The translations under genes were made by a program, and so were the position numbers. From positions 1,628,515 through 1,692,514 of the forward strand of contig NC_057016.1 in NCBI RefSeq assembly GCF_000002595.2: a stretch of 64,000 bases of DNA, given 5' to 3'. Source of the DNA: Chlamydomonas reinhardtii (lineage: Eukaryota > Chlorophyta > Chlorophyceae > Chlamydomonadales > Chlamydomonadaceae). The notes beneath the pieces were generated by a model. The model did not search any database and was not told the origin of the DNA. It saw only the letters and a list, made by a program, of their open reading frames with translations. Each line of letters starts with the position of its first letter. Position 1 is the stretch's first letter. Shown piece after piece: positions 50,898 to 63,242 of the stretch.

Positions 50898-53493
50898 ATG
50901 GGTGACGCAAGTAGTTGCCCGGTAACGGTGCAGGCAAGGCGACAAACGTACATAGCTGTCGCGGTGCTCTGCTGCCTTGTAAGCTATGTAGGTGCACGAC
51001 ACACAGCCGCGCAGCTCGCGGAGGCTCATTTCCTGCGGGTGCGATTATATTGGGGAAATTTTCTAGCGAACGCTGTGATTAAGAAGAGCTTGTGAAGTGG
51101 ATAACATATTGAAGTGCAACAGGCGTCTGCAAATATGTCTGGCTCGCTGGAAATGTGGCCCAGTCGTTGGTGCCACACAGCTCGCCGTGTGCTTCACGCC
51201 GTCCGAACCCCCCGCTTCTGACACGCGCGTCTTCGCGTGGGGCTGCCCGTATACAACCCTTTACCACAGTATGGTGTTCGGCTGCCAACCCCTGACTTCC
51301 TTGGAGCCCTTTCCAAGGCGTCAATAGACATCCGCCACCTCTCGTGTCGCAAGAGCCTGGTGCTGTTGGGCATGGCGAACGAGGAGGCCCTCAACCACAC
51401 GGTGCCGCTCTTCCTCACAAGCCTCAGGTCCGTGGGCCCTGGGACCGCATACCAGAATGGCATAGTACTGCACTGGCAGCGCCTGGAGCTTGCAAGCCGT
51501 GATGCAGCAGCACTGGCGGAACCATCAATGGCGGGCGGCTACCGTGCGCTTTGCATCTGCGCAGGCACTTGGCATTCCTGCCTACCCTGGCTGCTTGACC
51601 CGCTGTGCCCACTGCAATTGCAGGCGCATTCAAGTAATCGGAGGGCGCCATAGAGGGCGCACGCTTGACCAGCATCTGGTGCTAGTCGCATGGTCGGAGG
51701 CGGCAATGGCCGCCTGCAAAGCACTCAACGGCCAGTTTGACCACAAGTGTGTGCGTGACCCAGAGCACAAGGCCGCAACAGGGTCGTTCGGTTTCCACAG
51801 TGAAGGTTTCAACGCACTAGGGTGAGTCTGGGCTGGGTTGACCGCACCGGCCACCAGTATGGGTTATTGGGTTATGGCATAGGCATGGGTCAGTGGCACA
51901 TCCTTGCCTCTTTTCCGGATCGCTACCTTGTTAACGTTGCGTGGCGCGGCCTGCATGTGCGCTGGACCCTTCAGGTTTGCCAAGATTAAGTACATCCTGA
52001 ACGGGCTGTCGGCTGGGCACGACGTGGTGTTCTTGGACACGGACATCATCGTGCTGCAGGACCCGCTGCCGTACTTCCTGGGGCGAGGGGCGGACATGTG
52101 GGCCGCTCAGGAGAAATGTGTCGTGTGGAACGACACGCTGAGCCTGGCGTCCTTACCCAAGGATGTTGAGGTGAACGATGCTGGGTGCAGTGTCGTCGGC
52201 TGCGTGTCTACATGGCTTGCAAAGCCTGCAGTCTTATTGCGGATGAAGCCTAGGAAGAATCCTGAGCGGGGTCAAGCAGCGTGTAGCAAACGCTAGATGG
52301 GTTTACGGTATGTCCCTTGCCCATTTTATCACGCAGTGCCCCGTGCGTGCACACCGATGGCATTGACAGATCGAGCCGACAAAGCTGCCGGCGCTAAATA
52401 TCGGTGTGCTGCACTTCAAAGCAACGGCCGGTGTCACGCGCTGCGTGTACTCCTGGATATCGGATATGTACTTCCAAGTGGAGTATCGACCGCTCGTGTG
52501 GGACCAGGTGTGTTTAAACGTTCCTGTCCTGTGTTTAGGACCACGCTGGATCCATGCACTGCAGACCCTGGGTCAATGCCTGGTCTCTAGGCTCAATGGC
52601 TGCCAAACCACTTCCGCTGTCATGTGTTAACAGCGGCGGCACTGCCGTGTACCGCGGTCGGTTTCTCGCCCAAAGCTAACGTGGCTAAGCTATGCATGAG
52701 CCATGCCGAATACCCTACTGCGGCACGGTATTGCAGCATAGCACTCAAGCGCGTGCGCTAACCGGGGTGAGGCGGCTCTCACGCCACAGAATCGAACCTG
52801 TCCCCGAACATCTCCCCTGATCCGCAGGATATTTACGGCAAGCTCATCATGCGCTGTGCACGGCAACACCACCTGCGATGGCAGGTAAATTTACCGCACG
52901 CCAGCTTTATGCATACGAAAAATGCTGCCATACCCCGCCTGGAGTTGTGGCTTCATTGGGCCGTCGCACGGTGGAACACGTTCACCACCATGTCCGCTAC
53001 TCATCACCGCCGCATACACAAGCTCATGCACTCACACACATTCTCGTACATGCGCACACCTGTACCCAAACAGGCATTAGACCCCCGGCTGTTCCAATCA
53101 GCCTGCTTCCCCAAGTGCGGCTGCACCTTCGCTGACGCGGTCGCACAGGAGCCGCACCGGCTAGGGCAAAGCAGCAAGGGCCTCAGCTTTGTGGGCGACA
53201 ATGAGTGCGAGCCACGGCACTGGCTAGGTGGGGACGAAGGCAGGGGATCCCGGAAAGGGGGTGGGCATGTGTTTGAGGATGAGATAGATGGGAAGGAGGA
53301 TTCGGTAGATGCGGGGAGCCCCGAAGGGGCATCGCCCACATCGCCGTGGCTGCTGCGCCATTTCGCATGCACCGGTGCTACAGCAACCAAGGCAAAGTTC
53401 ATGAAGAGCATGCTCGAAGGCGTGCTTAACCACACGAATGCGAAGATCACCAGGAATGTGAAGGGGCGCCGGTTGCACCAGCGGACACTGTGA
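50898..53493 (+). CDS. Secreted GT77-like glycosyltransferase, tandem copy 3
   Basis: Seven exons (50898-51038, 51270-51427, 51624-51821, 51975-52170, 52370-52507, 52828-52884, 53074-53493) give 435 residues, with the same exon layout as copy 2. The N-terminal hydrophobic segment is TYIAVAVLCCLVSYVGA. The catalytic block FLDTDIIVLQDPLPYF has DTD at 187-189. IEPTKLPALNIGVLHFKATA and DPRLFQSACFPKCGCTF follow, then an acidic and Gly-rich insert before SPWLLRHFACTG. Exons 2, 6 and 7 differ from copy 2 at many sites, but exons 3 and 4 do not. Probable duplicate of copy 2 with later conversion. Confidence 0.87.
51639..52111 (+). repeat. Homogenised block, copy 3 side
   Basis: Partner of the block at 48735-49200. 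It spans most of exon 3, all of the intron 51822-51974 and the first part of exon 4, with only a handful of differences visible by eye. Confidence 0.88.
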
Positions 53494-54112
53494 TACTTTC
53501 AGCAAGTTTTGCAGGCAGGAGTTTTGCATGTACCGGGGGTGAACTGGTGAAACAAGAAGACCTGGTCGAGTGATGTTTTTTTACGTTTGGTTGGTTCGCA
53601 TGTGCTACAATGACAGGTTAGTGGAAAGCACTGTGCCTGGCGGTGGAGGGGCGTGCGGTCGCGCTGTGCGCAGGTCGTAACTCATCCGTGTGCCCAGAGT
53701 AGCGTGTGAAATAACAGCGGGGAACGAAGATTTACAGCAGTGTTTGAGTGACAGGTAGGTGAAAGCTATTTGAGAGACGCGTGTATCGCTGCGAGGGTAT
53801 AGTATAGCGTGAAACCAATAGCATGTATGCGGAATTGCGGAGGTACCTGACTGCGTGCCAAGTGGGCGGGAGCGTGGGCGGGAGCGCGAGCTGCTGGCGT
53901 TGCCCATGAGCGTCATATTATGCGTTCGGCCGGAGTGCCATACACTCGTGTGCATTTGAGGTGAATAGTTATTCACGTGTATAGTTATTATTAGAACCGT
54001 CGTCACTATGGTTCGACTTGGAGATGTTATGAGACGCGAAAGGACCTAGATTGCAAAATTCGCTTTTGACATGTAATGGTCAACTCAGTCAACGTGAAAG
54101 ACATAGCTACCG
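53494..54112. other. Intergenic, cluster end to L2HGDH
   Basis: Lower-GC flank with no supported gene. TGTAA near 54072 lies just before the next gene. The 3' untranslated region of tandem copy 3 and the L2HGDH leader should both lie here. Confidence 0.4.
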
Positions 54113-55945
54113 ATGACGAGCTCCGGATGTAAACTCGCGGGACAGGTCCTCTGCGCCGCTCGCATGCGCACTGGCCACGCGGCTGTGCCATCTGGGCTTC
54201 TAGGTGACTTGAAATCACTGACCTCGAGTAGCAGCAGCGTGCGCGTGCCAGAGTCGCAGGCACGGGCCCTCGCCACCTCCCAAGCGCCGGAGGCCACCAA
54301 CGTCGACTGCGTCGTCATTGGAGCAGGTGAGTGCTGTTCGCGCGACACAGCACCTGGTAGTGTGCTGGCGGTCGAAGTATCTGCCGCCCGGTTGTTGCTC
54401 AGCTGATCTCCGCCTCTGTCCCTGTGACGAAGTGGAGGTGATGGGCCAACCTGCTCAGTGCCGCGCTGGTGCCGTTCTGCCATACGCAGGTGTCGTTGGG
54501 TTGGCATGCGCACGTGCCCTGGCGCAAAGGGGCCAGGAGGTGGTGGTGGTGGAGGCCGCCGGAGCTATCGGCACGGAGACCAGCTCACGACACAGCGAAG
54601 GTGGGCGCCTGCCCCTGACTCTGACTCTGACTCGGAACCTGACAGAGTCAGAGTTCAGCGTGTCGCAGCCGTGCCGCGTGTGGGCGGAGCACTACACGGG
54701 GCGGATGCAAAGCATTGCCTTTCCGCGTTCAAATGTCGCTGCACGGCTTACAGCCGCTTGCAGCTGCTTATAGCCGCTTACAGTTACAGCTGCATCTGCA
54801 GTATACGTCTCAAGAGGTGGCGTTTCATTGCGTGCCTGCTGCAACACCCGTGCCGAGCGCCCGGCTGGCTGCCCCGTTCGCTCACGCCTTTGCACTGACG
54901 CCATGCCCACCCTCATGCGTGCGGCTCTCCGCTTGCTTGACAGTCATTCATGCAGGCATCTACTATCCGCTGGGCAGCTTGAAGGCCCGGCTGTGCGTGG
55001 AGGGCAAGGCCCGGCTGTACGACTTCTGCAGGCAGTACAGGGTGCCGTACAAGGCCATTACTAAGCTCATTGTGGCCACCAGCAAAGAGTGGGTGGGCGT
55101 GGTTTGCAAGTTGCGCTGGGAGTACGGCGCAGGCTTAACAACGGTTGCTGTTGTTAGTAGAAAGCTGTTGATGATGTACTCGTTGCATGAGTCGCGGGTC
55201 CGTGCTATGATGCCTGCTGCGCAGTACTGAAAGCGATCCCAATCAGCACACCTTGCGCACCTGCTGCACCGCCGCGCCTGCACTCCGTAACCGTGCGGCT
55301 GCCCGCTCGCCCACCATTCCTGTAAATTGTCCTTAACACCCTTCGGTTGCTTTGGCCCTGGACTGGACTGCCCTGCCAACCCCACAGCCAGCTGCCCGAC
55401 CTGGACGCCTTCCGCGAAACAGCCGCCAGACACGGTGTGCCCGACCTGCAGCGCCTGAGCGGCCCCGAGGCGCAGCAACTGGAGCCGGCGCTGGCAGCAG
55501 CGGGAGCGCTGCTGTCGCCCTCCACCGGCATCCTGGACAGCCACGCGTGAGCATGATGGAATTGTTGACACTGGATGGGGCTGTACCACTGTATAGGAAG
55601 CGTAGCGGCGGGGGCTGCGGCTGCAGCCATTGCCAGGGTTGTGGGCGGTCACCGGGGCTGCAGTGAGTGTCTTCCTGCTGGCTGGACTGGCTGGGCGTAT
55701 GGCACACGGAAGTCCTCAACGACGCACCGCATGCCTCACATCAATACCGTTACACCCACGCACATGTATGTATACGCATGTCCGTCCCCGCAGCTACATG
55801 GCGGCGCTACTGGCGGACGCAGAGGCGCACGGCGCCGTTCTGGCCCTCAACACTCGCGTGGCGGGCGGCTGGGTGGATCCGCTACCGCACACAGCTACAG
55901 CCGGCGGCACGAACAGTCCTGGCAGCAGCAGTGGTGGTAGCAATG

Positions 55946-55985
<40 letters not shown>

Positions 55986-56885
55986 CAAGGGCAACACGCC
56001 GGGGCCGGTGGCGCGCAAGGTCTTGGAGCTTCACACCCGCGCGCCGTCTGCACCTGGCGGCGGCGGCGCGCCTGCTGCCCCCGGCGGGGCTGAGGTTGAG
56101 GTCAGCCACCTGCGCGCGCGGTGGGTGGTGAATGCCGCAGGTGAGCTGCGACGTCCGGCATCCCGCGTCCACAGGACACCTGCACCGTTTGCGCCTCTTT
56201 TGATACAGCCTTGCAGCCTCACAGCCTCTTTCGCTACAGCCCTCACAGGCGCGTATTCGTGCGCCTGCAGGCCTCCACGCGATGCGGGTGGCGGCCACCA
56301 TGGTCGGACTGCCCCGCAGCGCCATACCGCGGCTGTACCTAGCAAAGGTAGGCGTCGCCCCCGGCGGGCCACTGTGCCAGCGCACCAACACGGCCACCAG
56401 TTCTTGCCTGTGTAGGCCTAGAATAATGTTTCCAAATGCTTTCGGAATCTGCTTGGCTGAAGTGAAACGACAGCGCGGCGGTGCTTGTGGCCTCACCCGA
56501 TCCAGGGCAACTACTTTTCTCTGGCGGGCCGCTGTCCCTTTGGTCGCTTGATCTACCCCATGCCGGAGCGCGGACTTGCGGGCCTGGGCACACACCTCAC
56601 GCTAGACATGGCTGGTGGGGCCAGGTGAGGCTTCTCATACGGTATGCGTGCTGCGCTTCCTGGCCAGCCTGAGCGCCCTTCCATCGCAGCCAACCGCCGA
56701 TATCAGTAGGTTGTTGCCTAAGGGTTTCGCACCCGCGTTGGTAATGTAAGCACAACTCGTTGCGGCCGCAGGTTTGGTCCAGACGTGGAGTGGCTTCCCG
56801 ATCCAGGGCTTGACCCCAGCACTCCCATTGATGTAGACTACAAGGTGAGGGGATGGGAGGCGGCGGGTTGCTGTGGAGTGCGGTG

Positions 56886-56966
<81 letters not shown>

Positions 56967-57738
56967 GGGGCACAGTATCACGGCCTTAAACCCGTCGGGC
57001 TGTCCCTTCACTTGTAATCCGCATCCTTAAACTCGATATTCGCATAGCTGAGCACACGAACCATACATACCAGGGGAGTGGCACATACCGTAACATATAC
57101 ATGTACATGTACATGCGCATGCACCTTCCCTCACGCCGTTGTTACGATGTGTTATGACGTGTTTGGGACATCGACTTCGGGGACATTAAACTGCGCTGCA
57201 CTCCGCCACGTGGCCGTCAACATGCCCCTCACGCGCGCCGCATTGTACGTCGTAGGTTGACCCCCACCGCGCGGACTTATTCTACCCGGCCATTCGCCGC
57301 TTCTTCCCCAGTCTACCAGACGGAGCACTGCAACCCGCCTACAGTGGCTGCAGGTGCGGCGCTGCGAGTCTTTGGTATATGGCGCATTTATTTGGGTCGC
57401 AGAACGTTGCGGCTCGGCAATACTGAAGAGCCCGAGGCACATTACTCCTCCGACTGCAAGCACCATATGCCTTGGTTGTGCGGTGCCTTGCAGTATTGCG
57501 CCCTCAGTCAGATGCAGCAACCTCGTAAATTGCGTTGTTGAGCGTCTTGTTGCCGTGCAGGCCAAAGCTGTCGGGGCCTGGGCAGCCGGCCGCGGACTTC
57601 ATGGTGCAGGGCGCGCGGGGCGGGCGGGGGCACGGCCTGCGGGGCTGGGTCAACATGTACGGCATTGAGTCGCCGGGACTGACATCATCGCTGGCGCTGG
57701 CACAGCATGCGGTGCAGCTGCTGGTGGCAGAGGCATAA
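54113..57738 (+). CDS. L2HGDH: FAD-dependent L-2-hydroxyglutarate dehydrogenase
   Basis: Ten exons (54113-54326, 54490-54600, 54944-55088, 55388-55546, 55794-56140, 56271-56347, 56506-56624, 56772-56844, 57256-57353, 57561-57738) give 506 residues. The first 60 residues are Arg/Ser/Ala-rich and fit a mitochondrial transit peptide. The FAD-binding site is [20 protein letters not shown] (GAGVVG at 70-75). Other family blocks are [44 protein letters not shown] and [18 protein letters not shown], with [16 protein letters not shown] near the end. It oxidises L-2-hydroxyglutarate to 2-oxoglutarate, a metabolite-repair step. Exon 5 carries an in-frame Gly/Ser-rich insert of about 40 residues encoded by AGC repeats (about 55920-55990). 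Alternative: another member of the DAO-type oxidoreductases, less likely given these blocks. Confidence 0.93.
56889..56964. repeat. (GT)38 microsatellite in L2HGDH intron
   Basis: An uninterrupted GT run of about 76 bases in the intron after exon 8, probably polymorphic between strains. Confidence 0.95.
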
Positions 57739-57898
57739 GCGAAGTGCTTGCTAGTGAATGCGAATGCAAGACGCCATTGTGAACTCCAGGCTAACAATAA
57801 ACATAAGGTCCCGGCTTTCAGAGGGTGTGTGTGCTTACCTCTGCTGCTGAAGCACGACTGCGTGAACGCGCCCGCTAGTGTACAATTTGATTGCGAAG

Positions 57899-57903
57899 TG
57901 TAA
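57899..57903 (+). terminator. TGTAA poly(A) signal, L2HGDH gene
   Basis: TGTAA about 160 bases after the L2HGDH stop codon; a second one lies near 57934. Use is inferred from position. Confidence 0.45.
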
Positions 57904-58793
57904 CTTAATAATGCCTATGGGGCTGCTATGTGCTGTAACCGCTGCCTGGGTGCAGCGGGTGGCCTGAGGAGCGATGCGCCGTCAGCCGCCCTTGTGCGCT
58001 GTTGGCTAGGAGCTAGGGTTTCGCCTGGCTTCAAAGTTGCGCTGCGGCCGCTGCCATGGGGTAGAAATGAGTAGTCATAATGCGCTGTGTGCGTAGGCTT
58101 CTTGTGGTAGCACAAGCATGTGCACAGATTCATGTCTGGCATCGGCGGGTGCGTCGGGGCTGAGTGCGGCGAACCGTGCGGGCGGAGCCGTCGCAGCCGT
58201 GCCCTGAGGGTGGACTGGTGAGGGACGCAGCATTGGCCACTGGATTCCTCTTAAAGCCCCCAGGCTGCCGTTACCAATTGGTGTCAGCATTATAGTTATG
58301 TCTTTACTGGCAAGAAGTTAGGCCAGCAGACGCTAGCGCGCACCCCGTTCACGCTGTGTGCTCGGCTCGTCGTCGCGGATTTCCACCACTGTTTAATGAC
58401 TGTGCGCTTTCCATACTGAGAAATTTGCAGCTAGGTAAAGTTCGAGGGCTTTACACAGCGCGCGAGCGAAGAAGTGGTGAGTTTTGGCGCAAGCTCGGGA
58501 GAAACAGATGATATCTCGCTGACACCATTGTTGCATGCGCGGACATCAACACTAGCTCACGTTTGCTACGTGCACTCCTAACCAAGGAATTGCCTGGCGC
58601 CCATCCTCAACCCTTGCACAACGCAGTTTGCAACCCAAATTTGTTGTAGCAGAAACTCCCGCGGCAGTTTTATCAGACTGCTTGGAGCTGAGGTCCTGTG
58701 AACGCCTGATCGCTCAGGGCCCTGGCGCCATCGGTTTAGCACCTGCACGCGGTGGCCCGGGCTTCGTTAGCTTCGTTTGCTTCGATAGCGCGG
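57904..58793. other. Intergenic, L2HGDH to poly(A) polymerase
   Basis: No gene, RNA or repeat supported. The right part should hold the promoter and leader of the poly(A) polymerase gene. Confidence 0.4.
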
Positions 58794-61700
58794 ATGCTGC
58801 CAGCTGCAGCAGCCTTGCACTCTTCGGCGATGGTACCCAGCAGTGCTGCCGTTGCCCCAGTCCGGCTTGCGTGCCCTACACCTGCGCGGTCACTGGCGCC
58901 TGCTCGGGGACCTCCGTCATCCGGGCACTGCTGGAGCAGCCCTCCGGCCGCACCGGCACATTCCGGCGCTAGCTGGCAGCAGGCGGAGATGCTGCCAGGA
59001 CTGCTGCGCTTGCACGTGGGGGCTGCAGCGTGCAGCCGGTCTTCCGCCCTTGTGCCGGCCGCAGCGTGCTGCTCCGCATCTTGGGGTGATGGTGCCTGGA
59101 GCTCACCCGTAGTGGCTGCCGCAGCCTCCTCCCCTGGATCGGACACAAGCAGCTGCTGCTCCACATCCGCAGCTTCATCGTCGGCCCCGCGGACAGCTTC
59201 TGTGCGCCTGCCGCGCAGTGCGGGGGTGTGGCTGGGCGCCCGCGCGCACGCCGCACATCACCGAGTCTCGGTGGCCGCACCGGCGATTTTAGGTGGCAAC
59301 CGACACGCATCCATGTCGCCACTTGTGTCCGGACCGGCGGCTGTCTCAGCTTCGCCAAGCGGCCTGCCTGGCCCCTCGCTCTTGCCGCGGCAAGGCGCTG
59401 GGCTCCGCTGCCTCGCAACGAACGTGCGCGCCGGTTCTGCACCGGAGCAGCAGTCTTCGGCGCAGCCATTGTCGAAGAAGCAGCAGAAGGCGGCTGCCGC
59501 TGCGGCGAAGCAGGCGGCGGTGGCACAAGCGGGTGGGAGTAACGGGCAAGAGGCGGGCGCGGCGGACGGCGTGCCGGCACCCGTGGTGCCGCCGCAGCCG
59601 AGCGTGCGGTACTCGCCGCTTCACTACAACATCGAGGAGTTCTGCCAGCGGGTGGTGCCAACGGAGGGCGAGCGGCGACAGCGTCAGGAGGTCATCGAGG
59701 CGTGAGTGCTGGAGGGATTCGGGGTGCGGGCCTACGGGGATGGCCGTGCTGAAGCGGGGCAATTGGGACTTCAGTGCTGGGGTCGCTTACGGCGGCAGGG
59801 CTGTGGGTGTTCCAGAGACTGGTGGAAGACGGGCGCGCAACACGCCACCGGGTTGGCGTCATGGCTACTACGGGAGCACACGAACCAGCCACTGGTCCAC
59901 GCTGCAGCCCGCGCCCCGCAAGGCGTCCATATAACTCCCTGCCTCCACCCCCGGTGCCCCGCCACTTCCTGCACCCGACCCACCCCTCCCATGGCACTCT
60001 CACTGCACCGTAAGCCCCTCATCCCCGCAACCCATACTACAGAGTGCGTGGCGGCGTGCGGCGCGTGTGGCCTGGCGCCCGCGGTGTGGAGCTGCAGGTG
60101 TTTGGCTCCTTTGCCAACGGGCTGTCCACGTGGAACAGCGACCTGGACTTGGTGGTGACCGGCATCTACGAGCCGGACCGCATGACGGGAGGTGAGAGCG
60201 GAAGATTTAGGGAGGGCGCGCCTCGCGTTGGGGGCGGACCTGGGAGTCGCGAGAAGGATTGGCCAACGGGCGGAGGGCTGGGCAAGGGAGGGGCAGAGCG
60301 GCTGGCTGGGATGGGCCTGGGCGCCGGATGAAGCTGGTAGCCGATCGAGTGGAAAAAGCGGCTGCGTGGTCGCACAGTTGGAGCGTGTAACCTGTGATGC
60401 TGGGCGCTCTACACAGGCTACGAGATCAATGACCGCGGCCGCATCACGGCCAAGCTGCGCAAGATTGCGGAGGCACTGAACCGCAGCAAGGCCATCGACA
60501 TCGAGCGCCAGCAGCTCATCCCGCGGGCGCGCATTCCCATCCTCAAGGTGCGGGAGTCAGCAGGGGAGCAGCAGGGGAGTCGCTGTTGGAGGGCATCATG
60601 CCGTGACACAGTGACAGCGCCTAGCTGCATGGCCTGGGCATGGGCAGCCGATTCCGCTGGGCTGCATGGCCAGGCAACTGTCTGGGCCCACCTACCTTTG
60701 CCCCTGCTGCTGCCATCTTGCCGGCTGCCCGCCTGCCTGTTTGCAGCTGTGGACCAAGGCGCGTGTGACGGTGGACGTGAGCATGAGTGATGACAGCGGG
60801 CCCCGCGCCGCGCGCTACATGGCGCAGCAGTGCCGCGCCTACCCACCCCTCAAGCCGCTGGTGAGGAACACTTGAGCACATGTGACATTTGCCCGCGCAC
60901 TCGCTCGTCACTGCTGTGATCCTCCTGCAACCGATACCTGTGGGTCATTTTGGGAGGGCAGACAGTGGGGCCGAGCAGCCCGCATGGGTGGATGCTTTCC
61001 GCTGTCGCGCTGCATGCCCCTCTTCACGCGGTTGCGCCCCGCTGCTGTTATGCTGCTGCCGCAGGTGCTGGTGCTGAAGGCGTACCTCAAGGCCTGCCGC
61101 CTGAATGAAGTTAACTCCGGCGGCCTTTCCTCCTACAGCCTCACCAACATGGTCATCGCGCACCTGCAGGAGGAGCTCAAGGTGAGGGGGGCGGCGCGGT
61201 GGCGAGCGGGAAATATGCGAGAAATATGCCTGCGCTCCGCGCGCTCGGGCAGCATAACACCGGTCTCACCTGCCTGCTCCTCCCTCTTCGCCGCCGCAGT
61301 CGGGCCACGACGTGAGCGACCTGGGTGAGACGCTGTACACCTTCCTGCTGCGGTTCGGCGAGGAGCACGACTACAGCTCCCAGGCGGTGCGTGCAGGAGG
61401 GCACGGGGCGTGGGCTGCGGGGTGGAGCTGGTCTATTGGAACCCTGTGTAAGCTACCGTGTAACTCAAACTACAAAGGTGCTGACTGTCGGGCCGTTTTT
61501 GCGCTTGCCGCGCCGTGCCGTGCCGTGCCGGCAGGTGTCGGTGGCCAGCGGCGGCATCGTGCCCAAGATGTCTCTGGGCTTCGCCATGGAGAGCGCTCGT
61601 CAGGCCGCTGTCACCATGGGCTCCTACGATGGCGCCGTCAGCTGGAACGAGCGCCTGTGCGTGGACTGCCCGCTGACAGGCGCGTATGGGTCTGGCCTGG

Positions 61701-62729
61701 CTGAAGGGTTATGCAGCCAGACGCAGTCCGTGTGTGTGTCGTGCCTAGTCACAGCCACTCAGACGAACCGCCCATCCAGCCTCCATCATCTCCACAATAC
61801 CTGCAAGAGCCTGCTCCTCGTGCTTTTCTATGCGCCACCGCCCATCCGTCCTGCCCCTGCCCATGGCTTCCTGCCCGCAGGCCGTGACGTGAGCAACGGC
61901 ACGTTTCGCATCGACCTGGTGCGCGGCGCTTTCGTGCAGGCGGCGCGCAAGCTGGAGGCGCTGGCCCGCGGGCGCCGCATCAGCGACACCTCGCTCAACT
62001 ACCTGCAGGTCCGTGCGTGTGTGTTTTGTTTTCGTTTGCGTGTGCGTGTATGCAGCTGCCCGATGACGCTGCCCCGCCAGGGCTCCTGGCCAGAAGCGTG
62101 AATCACGGGACGCAGCGGAAGGACGGGCCAGTGCTTGGGGCAGGCTGGCATCTGCTGCTGCTGCTACTGCTGCCATGGCACCCCACCGCTGCTTTCATTC
62201 TCGCTCATGCGCTTCATACCAGGGCCTTGACTGCCGGGCCGGCCTGTCTCTCTGGCCTAGGCCTCCTGCACCAGAGCCCACCACCCTCCAAAACCCCTCC
62301 CCTTCTGCGGGTGCTGCCACCAGGCGCTGTTCGACGTGAACCGGGTGCTTAAGCGGCAGTACGACCCCTACGAGCCGTACGAGGACGAGTACCTCAAGGT
62401 CATTCGCAACAGCGACGACGAGGACGTAAGTGTGCTGGCGCCGTGTCCGCCCGCGTGCTGGGCCGTCTGCCTGCCGGTGTTCGCTGCCACCGCATGACAG
62501 CCCGCCCAACGGCACATGCACCCTTTTATGCACGCCACCCGTGACAGCAACTCGCGCGTCGAACTGAATCTCATGTTGTTGGCGCGCACAGATGCCAGAG
62601 GATGACCTGTTGGTCGGGGCCGGCGCCACGGGTGACGAGGACGACGCCGATGAGCAGGGGGACTACATGGAGCGCCGCTCGCCCGCGCCGGCCACGCCAA
62701 GCAGCCAGCAGAGCGGCCGGCGCCGGTGA
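58794..62729 (+). CDS. Non-canonical poly(A) polymerase (Trf4/PAPD5-like)
   Basis: Ten exons (58794-59701, 60043-60191, 60417-60547, 60747-60860, 61065-61181, 61300-61386, 61535-61679, 61881-62008, 62324-62425, 62592-62729) give 672 residues. The nucleotidyltransferase signature is VFGSFANGLSTWNSDLDLVV, with Gly324-Ser325 and Asp336/Asp338, and a third catalytic Asp near 406 (ARVTVDVSMSD). The PAP-associated part includes PLKPLVLVLKAYLKACRLN, GGLSSYSLTNMVIAHLQ and NERLCVDCPLTGRDVSNGTF. It should add A-tails to RNA for surveillance or decay. The first 270 residues are Ala/Ser/Pro-rich with few acidic residues and could target an organelle or be disordered; the start is the first in-frame ATG. 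Intron 7 seems to use a GC donor (ACAG|GCGCGT). The C-terminus is acidic. Confidence 0.92.
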
Positions 62730-63242
62730 GGCGGCCGGCCGCAGGTGATGCAGATGCGGCGGTGGCTTGATGCATGGGGGGCACGGCCTCGTGATTAGAG
62801 CCTTCTTATATTTCAGCGACTAGACTCAGGAAAGGACCCTGTACTGGGTACTGTCCCGATGGGGTAGGGGCACTGGGGCAGGTGCGATGGGTTGGGGGTC
62901 GGTGTGGCGGTGACGGCGACAGATGGCGGGGCTGAGCGCAGTATAATGGACGGCGTTCGCTATGTGGTGTCTGGCGTTGTTGCATCGTTGACTGGAAGAG
63001 TAAGGCTGGAGTCGTGCAAGTACGATCTGGCGAAACTGCGCATTCGGCTGCAGTATGTGTGACTTTGATCCCCGCCAAGTTAGTGCTAGTTTGCTTCGTT
63101 ACATCAGCATTAACCTCGCGCAAGCCGCGCGCGGCCATTTTGCAGACTCGAACCGGCTTCTTTCTGGACAACTCCGAATACATCCGGGAAGCTTTAGAAT
63201 ATGTTAGAGTGGCAATACTTCTTAAAGTAAATGACCTGAGGA
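62730..63242. other. Intergenic before the right-edge gene
   Basis: No supported gene. The poly(A) polymerase 3' untranslated region and the leader of the next gene should share this stretch. Confidence 0.4.

Noticed and set aside
52741-52815. tRNA-like T-arm (GGTTCGATTCT on the minus strand)
   Set aside because: No matching D-arm, anticodon arm or acceptor stem is present, and the expected 5' half would overlap a coding exon of tandem copy 3.
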